Source: Siphonodentalium dalli (taxonomy: Eukaryota; Mollusca; Scaphopoda; Gadilida; Siphonodentaliidae). Taken from it: a stretch of 64,000 nucleotides of DNA. Position 1 is the first letter of the stretch, and every line of letters begins with the position of its first letter. The stretch lies in the NCBI GenBank assembly GCA_032622095.1, contig CP136063.1, forward strand, positions 143,609,950-143,673,949, given 5' to 3'. Positions 11,604 to 20,953 of this stretch are shown piece by piece. The notes under the pieces were generated by a model that was given only the letters and a program-made list of their open reading frames with translations, did not search any database and had not been told where the DNA came from. The position numbers were made by a program, and so were the translations under genes.

Positions 11604-11624
11604 GGTCTTCAAAATATATATGAG
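11115..11624 (+). mobile_element. GCCGATGAG-type repeat element, copy 2
   Basis: Direct repeat of copy 1, preceded by the same TACCTTTATATACA leader. It holds three ~122-bp subunits. The last switches to a variant containing GACGACCGCCTGGTCAAACT and then TTTCGTCCCGATCGGTCGAG, a (CAGA)n tract and the ATATATGAG end. Confidence 0.75.
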
Positions 11625-12007
11625 ACTAACCGATGAGCCCGACGTTGTCCGGGCTATTCAAAAACCAAATTTCAAGTCGATAGCTCCACCCGTTTCCGAG
11701 ATCTGGTCTGCACATGCACGAAGCTGTCGTCGCACGGGCTCGGCGACCCGATAAAATTCGTATCCGGGGCAAGATACATTCACATAGCAAATTTCAAGTC
11801 GATAGCTACACCCGTTTCCGAGATCTCGTCTGGGCATGCGCTGCACGGGCGTCGCACGGGCTCGCCAATACGACAACGACGACCGCCTGGTCAAACTACA
11901 CACACGTACCAAGTTTTGTCCCGATCGGTCGAGAATCGTAGATTTGTATAAATGACATACAGACAGACATACAGACAAACAGACAGATGTCTTCAAAATA
12001 TATATGA
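11625..12007 (+). mobile_element. GCCGATGAG-type repeat element, copy 3
   Basis: Begins immediately at the end of copy 2 (ATATATGAG then ACTAACCGATGAG), so the two are perfectly abutted. It contains two subunits, the variant segment, the CAGACAGA tract and a terminal ATATATGAGAT. Confidence 0.75.
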
Positions 12008-12780
12008 GATTGCCTTTTAAGTTATATTTTCAATAATTGTGACCTTTTTGTTTTCCAACTATTGTCATATTAATCTCGACCGATAATACACAGCAATTAT
12101 GCTTTACTTTTATTTATCATAGAAATTAAGCACAAAATATAATTTAATAAAAACCGATTTTGCAAAGTTTCCCAGTTTTGCGAATATTGTGGATGGGTAA
12201 ATTGATATACGAATGATCAATGCCATATAATCATAGTCCATCAGATGTTACTATTTTAACATCACAAATCATAACAAATGACAAGCAGATTGAGCGTATT
12301 CTAAAATTTCGTACACATTTCACCGACAGTAAAATTCACCATCATTTCATTTGAAAAATATGAATAAATCACGCACGTGTAATCGTAGTTCAATTAAGTA
12401 TATCACTCGTAACAACATTTTCGTAAAGAGAAAACAGTTTACAACAGTTTACTTACCTGAAAAATCAGATCAAATGGAGTTCATCTGTTCATTTCCGATC
12501 TCGAAAACTGTTTTTTTGTCAAAATGGCTGACGAACAGAACAAGCGTGACCGAATGGCGGACACACTAACAGTTGTAGTCCGAGTCCGAGTTCAGTAAAA
12601 GGTGTAGTTGTGATTTTCAATTTCGTCCATCCCAGAAATCTAGTATATTTTATAAAAGAGACATGTTCTGCACATAGATCTATACAATTTGCATGTTCAT
12701 AAAAGGTATCTAGGGATTACTCAGATGGTGGGTCTATATAGAATTGAGTGATGTGTTTTGGCGTGTGCCACTTACAATTA
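12008..12780. other. Intergenic sequence, no feature recognised
   Basis: No repeat or coding signal recognised. It ends in a G12-13 homopolymer at about 12785. Confidence 0.4.
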
Positions 12781-12822
12781 ATTCGGGGGGGGGGGGGTGA
12801 GGGGTCAATGCATATTATTTTT

Positions 12823-12975
12823 CATTTGCGCTTAAGCACAAATGATTTACGCTTAGGCATAAACATTTGCGCTTAAGCCCAAATGATAGAGGTTATTTGA
12901 ACTTAAGCGATAATATGTGTGCTTAAACGCAAATATGTGTGCTTAAGCGCAAATATTTTCGCTCAAGCGTAAATA
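12823..12975. repeat. Minisatellite of palindromic units centred on CTTAAG
   Basis: About seven units of 20-24 bp approximating ATTTGCGCTTAAGCGCAAAT. Each unit is itself a near-perfect palindrome. Several carry single mutations such as CTTAGG or CTCAAG. It is non-coding. Confidence 0.75.
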
Positions 12976-13009
12976 AATAATAAATGTGAAAAGGGCATCC
13001 CCCATATAT

Positions 13010-13047
13010 ATATGACCATGGCGGGAATTGCGCTGGTGCAGCATTAA
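13010..13047 (+). mobile_element. Left fragment of a MITE split by a later insertion
   Basis: CCATGGCGGGAATTGCGCTGGTGCAGCATTAA matches the start of the family-2 MITE at 4401-4440. Its continuation resumes at 14605 after the inserted 1,557-bp element. Confidence 0.6.
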
Positions 13048-14604
13048 CCCTTTGAACCCTGGCTCCCCACAACGATCGACACCCTGACCCTGGGCTCCCA
13101 GTGGTATTTGTTATATTGTGGCCAGTGTTTAGATGTATGGTGTTGTTTATGTTCAAGTGGTGTCACATTTCTGAAACTTTAGATGTATGTTCCCCATGGA
13201 CCACTTATTATTTTACGATCTGGTTACATTGCCACGTGGTCACTCCCTGGTAACGGTTGCTAGGCATCTACCCGATATTGAAAGTAAAATACAATTATAG
13301 CTTTTACGGTCGTAATTCAGCCCAAGGAAATGGCGTTTTGATGCAGTCAACACCCTATTGTGAAATTTGAGATATATCTGGCCAGAAGTCTGATCCTAAC
13401 TTGTATTTAAGGGTAGCAACGGTTGATAAGCAAATACCCCAAATGATCGAATGACACCATTGTGAATCCAATTGTATTATGCCCCAGTTTAGACATTCTT
13501 GGCATGCACATGCTGATGGTTATGTTCAAATGGTGCTACAGGTCTGAAATTTTACAGGTATGTTCCCATGGGCCACTGTATTTTTTTTTTAGAACGGTAT
13601 ACTTTGCCACACGATCACTCCCTTATAACGGTTTCTAAGCAACTATCCGGAACTGAAAGTATAATGCAATTATAGCTTATAGCGTCGTATAATTCCGCGC
13701 TAAGAAATGGCATTTTCTATGCAGTCAATAACCTATTGTGAAATTGGAGATACATCAGGTCAGAAGATTGAACCTACATGTAGTTTGTATTTAACGGTAT
13801 CAATGGTTGCATATAGCCCAAGTGATCGAATGACACCACTTCCCTGTGCATTCAATGGCATTACGTCCCAGTTTAGACATCGTCTATAGGGCACGGTGAC
13901 AGTCATGTTCAAATGGTGCCACGAATCTTAAACTTTACATAATCGCTCAATAATGCACGATTTGACCACGTGTTTGTAATGTGCACGCGCAAGTAGATCG
14001 GACTAGATGGTATTGTGACCATGCAACCCATTTCCACAGTACTACTCTGGTGCAATGTCAAAACGTGCACTGTATAACGCAAATTTATGTACTATGGAGA
14101 TCCTTGGTGTGATTGTATCATTTTACAAAAGTCCATATCATTTTATCCTATGCGCATGCGCGAAACAAATCGACTCAAATAAGAAACTGCGTGCGCCTTC
14201 CTCACATATGACAGAACACTGATTGTGTATGCAATACTAATTTAAACAAAAAAGAGTGATCAAAATCGTGTCTTTCTACAATCCTGCGAACCGCGCAACA
14301 ATGTAGAGCTTTACCCGAATCGCTTCAATTAATGTACGTTTGTTGAATTCCGCTCTGTGCGCATGCGCATGTTTTTATACCCCAACTTGTCGGCAACAAA
14401 GTCATACACATGCACCAATGGCACTGCTGAAGTTCCTTGGGATCATTTGCATAGATATAAGTGGATATACCAATGGTTATAACATGTATACACATGCTAC
14501 ATAGGTTTATGATGTCACTGAATGCTGCTGGCCGCTTTTGCGGCCAGTCGGGTGTATGAACGTTTTCTGGCTGGTCGCTTTTGCGGCCAGTCGGGTTCAA
14601 AGGG
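13048..14604 (+). mobile_element. Non-autonomous piggyBac-like element, copy 1
   Basis: Both ends sit on TTAA (13044-13047 and 14605-14608) and the terminal inverted repeat is CCCTTTGAACCC. TTAA duplication with CCC-starting ends is diagnostic of piggyBac-superfamily insertion. The 1,557-bp body has no transposase. It contains about three diverged internal repeats of roughly 375 bp starting near 13125, 13494 and 13875 (each with ..TATGTTCAAATGGTG.. and TATGTTCCCCATGG-like blocks). The right side carries two hairpins of the type CTGGCCGCTTTTGCGGCCAG. An inverted second copy lies at 33561-35107. Confidence 0.8.
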
Positions 14605-14608
14605 TTAA

Positions 14609-14755
14609 AGTATTAACAGACCATGTGCTAGAGCATTCTCTTATATATGTGAGTCATCCATATGAAGCCTCGCATCATATATAAAAGAATGCACTGGCTT
14701 ACAAGGCTTGCCAATGAACTGAACATTTATCAGGTTATTGCATGCACTTTTAATA
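14609..14755 (+). mobile_element. Right fragment of the split family-2 MITE
   Basis: Continues the sequence interrupted at 13047: AGTATTAACAGACCATGTGCTAG, then TATATGTGAG, CCTCGCAT and AAAAGAATGCACTGG, matching 4440-4510 in order. With the left fragment it dates the piggyBac-like insertion as younger than this MITE. Confidence 0.6.
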
Positions 14756-16310
14756 CACAGGGCAAGGTAGATTACATCATTTTATAGATATTCTAGAATT
14801 TCTAGTTTGTGAAAACTATACTTAAAGCCATATTTTATGCACCCTGTCTAGCCAACTGAACTATGAACTATAGACATGTTATTATTTTTATTATCACAGA
14901 CATGCCTTCTGCAAAGATATAGCCTTATACATTATAAACATGCAAATAGTTGCTTCATTTGGGCTAACTTCCATCATTTAGTGAGTCAAACGTGAGGAAA
15001 TTCTCTTAGTTTGAAAGTTGTAGCATGCCTGGCCCGGTGAGTTGATGTCACAAACATCAAATATTACTACTTCTTGTCAGATGGACATTTCTGCCAATAA
15101 ATTAAACATTTCTCATTGCAACTGTATGCATTTTAATACACAGAGCCTGGTAGATTACACCATTTGATGGATATTTTACTTAAAATAGTCTGTGGAAACA
15201 ACCTAAAAGCCATATTGTATGCATCATATTGTATGCATATTGTATGCATTAGAGAGTCAAACCTGAAGAGATTCCCTTATTTCAAATGTGTAAGATGCCA
15301 AGCCAACTGAAATGGTGTATCAAACCTCAAATGGCAGTATTTCTTATTAGATGGACACGTCTACCAATAAATTAAACATTTCTCATGGTCATTGCATGCA
15401 TTTTAATATACAGGACAAGGTAGAAACATCATTTGATTGAAATATTACTTAAAATAGTCTGTCAAATCTACATAAAAGCCATATTGTATGCATCCCTGTA
15501 TAGCCAAATGAAATTAAACTATGGATATTTTATTTTGTTTATTTCATTAGAGACATGCATTCTGTTGAGATATAGCCTTATATATGTTATAAACATGCAA
15601 ATAGTGGCTTTATTTGGGCTTGCTTCCATAATTTAGAGAGTCAAACCTGAAGAGATTCCCTTATTTCAAATTTATAAGATGCCAAGCCAGCTGAAATGGT
15701 GTATCAAACCTCAAATGACAGTATTTCTTATCAGATGGACATCTCTACCAATAAATTAAACATTTCTCATGGTCACTGCATGCATTATAATATATAGCCC
15801 AAGGTAGAAAATATATTTTACTTAAAATAGTCTGTGGAAACTACATAAAAGCAATATTGTATGCATCCCTCTATAGCCAAATGAAATTAAACTATGGATA
15901 TTTTATTGTGTATTTTATCAGAGACATGTATTCTGTTGAGATATAGCCTTATACATGTTATTAACATGCAAATAGTGGCTTTATTTTGGGCTTTCTTCCA
16001 TAATTTAGAGAGTCAAAGCTGAATAAATTCCCTTAGGTTTCAAATTTAAAAGATGCCAAGACAGCTGAAATGGTGTATCAAACCATAAAAGCCACATTGT
16101 ATGCATTCCTATATAGCCAAATGAAATTTAACTATGGATAAATTGGATATTTTATTGTTTGTATCATCAGAGACATATGAATTCTGCTAAGATATAGTAT
16201 TTTGTGTGTTATAAACATACAATAGGTGCATGGCCTCATTGGGCTTGCTTTCATAATACAAGAGAGTCGACTCTGAAGAAATACCATTGGTTTGAAATTG
16301 GTAGCATCTT
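14756..16310 (+). repeat. Tandem array, ~375-bp AT-rich unit
   Basis: About 4 units, some deleted. Anchor strings recur: ATATAGCCTTATA..AACATGCAAATAG near 14926, 15571 and 15941 (degenerate at 16191), and GCCAAGCCAACTGAAATGGTG near 15297, 15672 and 16054. The spacing of intact units is 370-382 bp. No ORF spans units. It may be an expanded internal segment of the adjacent MITE family (inference). Confidence 0.75.
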
Positions 16311-16592
16311 CCATCCTTATGTAAGAGGGGTATATACTAGCTTGAAGTACCGGTTTAATTAATAGGTTCAATGCAAGGGGCCACCAGAGAGGTTTGTCTA
16401 GTTCGGTGTGGGAGTGGCAAACCGCCAACTGGAGATTTCAAGGGAGGCCTCCTCAATGGCGACCCACTATATTGTGCAAACAAAATTTTATTAAAATTGT
16501 ATAAAGGCCAGTATGCCCTAAGAGCATTGAGAAATAGATAAAAACACTTACTGATTGAGAAGTAGATAAAAACACTTACTGACAGTTCTCCA
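16311..16592. other. Intergenic sequence, no feature recognised
   Basis: Contains a short direct repeat (AGATAAAAACACTTACTGA twice near 16536-16580). No gene recognised. Confidence 0.35.
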
Positions 16593-16872
16593 ATAACAAA
16601 ATTACATCCGTTGAAACTATTGTAATGTAAACAAAACTGTTACAGTGATTTGCCAACAAGTATATAATTATAGCTGTAGTATTAGTTCAAATATTTAAGT
16701 ATGAATATGATTTTCAGAATATTTAATCAACAGGTTGGACCTTTTCCAATGTTATGTAAACAAAACTGTTACATTGAGTGACTTGACAACAATTATATAA
16801 TCCTAGCTGTAATATTTAAGTAAGAATATGATTTTCAGAATATTTAATCAGCAGGTTGGACCTTTTTCAATG
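16593..16872 (+). repeat. Two-copy tandem duplication related to 4225-4396
   Basis: The unit TGTAAACAAAACTGTTACA ... GAATATGATTTTCAGAATAT ... GGTTGGACCTTTT occurs twice in tandem (units of about 130-150 bp). It matches the segment immediately left of the MITE at 4401, so both loci derive from the same larger repeat. Confidence 0.65.
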
Positions 16873-16919
16873 TTTACCATAAAATTTTGATAACAATTTT
16901 TGCTCTCATTGGACTTTTA

Positions 16920-17300
16920 CAGTTATTCCAATACAGCAGTAATTTGTACATAACAATTAATTCTTAGTTTAGAAATATTTTCAATATTTTCTTTAAATAT
17001 TTCTTAACTTAGGAAAAAAATCTTGAAACAAGAACTATATATTTAATTTTTGAAGCCATTTTCTTAGTAAGGAAATTGTCTCTCAAATAAAATAATTATT
17101 TCTTGTTTCAAGACTAAAATCTATCTTTTTTTGAGAAAACTATCTCTTGTCTGGTGGGAGTTTCTTAAATTTTCTTGATGTAGCAGACTTGAGGTGTATA
17201 TTTCTCAAAATAAGATTTATTTTCCTGTTTCAGGAAATTGTTTATCTTGTTTCAAGTAATTATATCTTATTAAGAAATTATTTTTGGCAGTGTAGGGGTT
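16920..17300 (+). repeat. CAAGAA/TTCTTG-rich repeat
   Basis: The sequence is dominated by variants of TCTTGTTTCAAG, AAATATTTCTTA and GAGAAAACTATC, and ends TTTTTGGCAGTGTAG. From memory it resembles an abundant non-coding repeat found in several animal genomes that ends in a GGCAGTG-type motif. I cannot confirm the family. No coding potential. Confidence 0.35.
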
Positions 17301-17640
17301 AACATTGCCGTTTCCGCTTAGGCTATCGACTTGGAGATTGCAACTTTGGTACATATATGTGAATTATGCACGGCAGTGTATGCCCCATCTCGCTCGGACA
17401 CCTGTGGGAGGTGTGGTCGGATGCGGACGGGTAGGTTGATTGCAGTCGGCTTTTAGTAGGACCCGAATATTCCTATATTCATATATTCCTATTGAAAATG
17501 CTTAATTCGAAGTACAGTTCCCGTGTACACAAGGTTCACACACTCTTCCTGAAAGCCTGTGTACAAGTTATGTTGCTGGACAACCAAAGTCCGTGATATA
17601 CAGCGCAGATTGAGAAAGACTAAGACGCCCAATACAAACA

Positions 17641-17850
17641 AGCATCAGCTATGGTCTCGGACTCCAAATGACTGTGATAGATGGCGCCAGAAACGTCTAT
17701 TTCAAATATGCAGAACCCAAAGCCAGTGAGCTAGAGGAACTGATGCGAAAAATAAACGGGATACAAACAGACGCCTATTCTGATCAAGAAGAACACCGAC
17801 TGAGAACTGTTTACATGTATATTGTCATTGTTAAGTTTGTATACATATAA
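17641..17850 (+). CDS. Candidate terminal exon or gene fragment, unknown function
   Basis: An open frame continuing upstream of the ATG at 17668 (open from about 17614) encodes a protein end with unusually protein-like composition: YGLGLQMTVIDGARNVYF, then KYAEPKASELEELMRKINGI and a charged tail. It looks like a short beta segment followed by an amphipathic helix. The stop at 17848-17850 is followed by AATAAA at about 17860 and a T-rich stretch, as in a 3' UTR. A weak splice acceptor (AAGCATCAG) precedes 17649. No upstream exons were recognised. It could be a real last exon, a processed fragment, or chance. I do not recognise the family. Confidence 0.35.
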   Translation, partial: SISYGLGLQMTVIDGARNVYFKYAEPKASELEELMRKINGIQTDAYSDQEEHRLRTVYMYIVIVKFVYI

Positions 17851-18059
17851 TAGTTGTGGAATAAATGTTTTTTTTTGTATCGCACAATGTCTCTTTCTCT
17901 TCCGGAGAATGGTAATTAGGCTTCGAAACAAAGGGACGGCACCAAGTTATACTACATGTACATGTATAATGAGGGTGGCCACTTTCTGGTACACGTGACT
18001 CAACTCCTCTCTCAACTGCCATTCTCCTATCTCTTAAAATCAAAACTAGCATAACCAAG

Positions 18060-18300
18060 ATACTGTCAAAATGTCAACGAAAACACCAGCGGGCTCTCTC
18101 GACCAGTACAGTACATGTAAGTTACCGGTTTTGATTTGTTAATAACACCGACCGTGCATGCGCGAGTGCGTCAATAGTTGAATGTCACACTCATGTAGTA
18201 TCCCCTACAAAAAAATGAAACTATACTATCAAAAAGTTCATGGAAACACCCGGGCTCTCTCGGGCTCTTTCAGTCAATGTAGTATTTGATGTATCATTTT
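18060..18300 (+). repeat. Diverged short duplication with GGGCTCTCTCG
   Basis: The segment around 18066-18118 (TCAAAATGTCAACGAAAACACC, GGGCTCTCTCG) recurs at 18228-18285 in the same orientation with similar spacing. A palindromic TGACGTCA string (CRE-like) lies near 18410, but no gene start is attached to it. Confidence 0.4.
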
Positions 18301-19040
18301 CTATGAAATTTGGCGATAACGAATTGGCGATAAAACATCTGTATCATTACTGCAGTTGCGGTACAAGGCGCGAATGGCGTCATTGACTGGTCAAACTCAT
18401 GAATGAACTGACGTCACATCAATCGCGTCAGAAATTGAAACATTCCAGCGTATATTCTTGCGTAGTAAACAAAAAGTTCTTTGACTTTGTTATCATTTCC
18501 ATATGTTTTCACTGTATGTGCTAATGGTGATGGTGATTATTGTAACATCCATTATATGAGAGCATATTTTACAACTAGAATTATAAATATGAAGTACATT
18601 TATATACATGAAGCAGTAGATCAGAGAACAGTTCACTGTATATTTGCTCATACACACACCCGACCGCTTGATTACAAAAAGCATTGTACATAACATCAGG
18701 CCCGGACTAATGAGCAGATTCTCCACAAGAATATAGTTGAGTATGTCCACACGTCGTTATGTAAGCGACACGAGATCGTTGGTAATTGTCCCCCGAAGAA
18801 GGCTGCAATTAATTCACCTGGATCCAGCGGCATGAAAAAGTCGATTCCATTGCGACTGATAAAAAATACGATAAAGGAATTTCTCATCGACAGGGTATTT
18901 ACATGTATAGGTTGTCGCAATCAAGTGTGCATGCATGCTTAATCTCACAAGCATGTGGTCTGGCGCACGCACGGCATTTCAGAGTGACGCAAGTCTTGTT
19001 GAGAAGGCCGGCAACAAGATGGTTTTACCAAGGATGCGCC
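18301..19040. other. Intergenic sequence, no feature recognised
   Basis: Short open frames only, with no shared repeats noticed. Confidence 0.35.
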
Positions 19041-19065
19041 ACATTTAATATATCCAACCGATATA

Positions 19066-19284
19066 GTGGATCGTCGTGCCGTAATGTGTCAAATGTTCAG
19101 TGAATCATCTTCAGCTCAAGGACCATACGCGTGCGTGGTGTTCAGTGACTCTGGATTATGTCCGCTCTTTCCAAAAGTGGCTTGGCGAGGAAACGCCCTG
19201 AAACAATTCATCGCCCAGATAGCCTCCGAGTATAATACATACAAAGTATACAGAGAATATCGCTTGAGTCAGCTTTGCCAGTGA
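19066..19284 (+). CDS. Candidate short exon, unknown function
   Basis: A 72-codon open frame with mixed, protein-like composition (SSAQGPYACVVFSDSGLCPL, then a helix-like segment ending YKVYREYRLSQL). Near its stop is a possible splice donor, CCAGTGAGC. No homology is recognised and no matching acceptor or neighbouring exon was identified. It may be chance. Confidence 0.22.
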   Translation: MDRRAVMCQMFSESSSAQGPYACVVFSDSGLCPLFPKVAWRGNALKQFIAQIASEYNTYKVYREYRLSQLCQ

Positions 19285-19285
19285 G

Positions 19286-19798
19286 CTAAAGTAAGCACTT
19301 GTCACTAAAAGTCCTTCCCAATTGTTCTCCTCTAACTGAGACATGAATATTACTTTTCAGAACATCCAGTTGTTCAGCGATATTCTTTATTTTCGCTCGT
19401 AAAACTCGATCTTCATAAACATGTTTCAGGACAAATAGGCGTGTCACCATATGGTTCAATGTGTTCAGTAATGCCATACACCAAACTAGTTGCATAATAA
19501 GGTATACATGTAGTTTTGCCCTCAACGAGAAACCACTATATACCTTCCAAGATAACAGTATTGCAGTACCGTCATTATTATGGATAATGTCTAAGAAAAC
19601 ATCAAGTGAAGCCATCGGAAGGAGTGAGAGGGCAGGGTGTCTGCGCAGACTAACCTTCGTGTCACTTTCGCCATGCATCACTACGTCCCAACAACATGAA
19701 AGTACCAGTCCGTGTATTCTAATCGGTGATGACGAGCCTGATTTGAGTAACGTTTGGGACCATGGTAGACTAATAATACTGGCAACATGATTTAACAT
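19286..19798 (-). CDS. 170-codon open frame, unknown and doubtful
   Basis: Minus-strand open frame with two hydrophobic stretches (about residues 30-40 and 95-110) and a charged helix-like C-terminal third. Its proposed start lies inside a perfect palindrome at 19769-19830, which makes that start suspect. A 109-codon frame on the plus strand overlaps it. No family was recognised, and the neighbouring sequence gives no support such as a poly(A) signal. Confidence 0.2.
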   Translation of the reverse strand: MLNHVASIISLPWSQTLLKSGSSSPIRIHGLVLSCCWDVVMHGESDTKVSLRRHPALSLLPMASLDVFLDIIHNNDGTAILLSWKVYSGFSLRAKLHVYLIMQLVWCMALLNTLNHMVTRLFVLKHVYEDRVLRAKIKNIAEQLDVLKSNIHVSVRGEQLGRTFSDKCLL

Positions 19799-19837
19799 GC
19801 ATGTTAAATCATGTTGCCAGTATTATTAGTGTACCAT
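19762..19837. repeat. Spacer-less palindrome, 62 bp perfect (76 bp with one mismatch)
   Basis: The centre lies between 19799 and 19800 (AACATG|CATGTT). Thirty-one bases on each side are exact reverse complements, and the match extends six further bases beyond a single mismatch. It can extrude as a cruciform. It may be an inverted-duplication scar, a tiny foldback element or a sequencing or assembly fold-back artefact. Confidence 0.9.
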
Positions 19838-20416
19838 TGAACCAGTGTGAAAATATACACCACACTATTGATAATCACAATCACATTTCACATTTTAAAT
19901 AATTACCTGTAGCATGTCACATTTTGAACTGGTGACGGAAAATACATATACGTGTACACATATCGTTAAATGGATGTGTTTGCTTTTTTCCCAATAAGAC
20001 ATACTTTGCTGTAATTTCTTCAAAATGTTCTAAGAACTACAAAAGCCATGCTATTGTGTATTTGCTGGTAGACCACACATAAGCAATCAAACAGTCACTG
20101 GCATCAGTCCATTGTGATTCCACATGGAGTGAATTGGCCAACAAACGTGGACACTGGAGCACATGCACCATTAGAATTGTGAGGTGCATTTATACACCAA
20201 GCAATGAACACTCATACTGAGTGCCTCCATAATTCTGATATATAATCACTCAGAAGTATTTCAATGTTGGCAAACAGATGGGAAGCAGATACCTATTAGA
20301 ACTGTTCTTGTGATTTTGCTTACGATTATGCTACTACCATTCCCCTGTTTGGGTTGTATTATTATGTTGGAAGGTGCGAAATAGTAACACTTGTGGGGGG
20401 GGGGGCACCACTCCTG
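19838..20416. other. Intergenic sequence, no feature recognised
   Basis: Unique-looking sequence ending in a run of 11 G at about 20395. No coding signal. Confidence 0.35.
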
Positions 20417-20953
20417 CTAAATCCGTCCGAAATCGCATAATCGTCCAGTGCGCATCGATAAATGCTGTTGCCCTCTCTGCAATGTTATTAAAATTAGCGT
20501 GAAGGCAATTAAAATGGTAATTATTTTCTTAAAATTACAAATTATTCTTTCAAAATTTAATTGTAATTGTTCAATATCACCGTCTGTATCCGTGTGTGTT
20601 GAATTCGTTTTCGACATTTTAAGACCAGAAAATGGGACAGTCCAATGGGCAAACCATAATTGTCTGTTAAGTTTATCTCCGGGACACGAAAATTCAAACA
20701 TATGCCTGAAAAATCTGAACAGGTCTAATTGTGGCACATTAAACGAAAAGCACACGGAGGCTCCAGTGCGAAATTTGTATGGCTCCAATTCGAAAACGAG
20801 TAGAAATGATAAGCTCCAGTGCGCACCCACGATTGGTTTCTCTGCTTCTAAGTTCTTGTCGTTAGGTCTGGAATCAATCAAGCTCCAATTACCGGAGCAC
20901 AGAACAAAACCGTATAAGGCGCTGACAGGCATAATAACCTTACAATGACACAT
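20417..20953. other. Segment open on both strands
   Basis: A 178-codon frame on the minus strand and a 166-codon frame on the plus strand cover the same DNA. Neither resembles a known family. Recurring motifs such as CTCCAGTGCG and CTCCAATT occur several times, which suggests a stop-poor degenerate repeat rather than a gene. If one is real, I cannot choose between them. Confidence 0.25.

Noticed and set aside
10711-11996. Arg-rich open frames repeated at 10.7-12.0 and 54.7-55.1 kb
   Set aside because: The frames follow the ~122-bp repeat subunit, change register between copies and exist on both strands. There is no sign of selection on one frame.
18405-18420. TGACGTCA as a CRE promoter element
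   Set aside because: A single 8-bp palindrome is expected by chance, and no transcription start or gene is associated with it.
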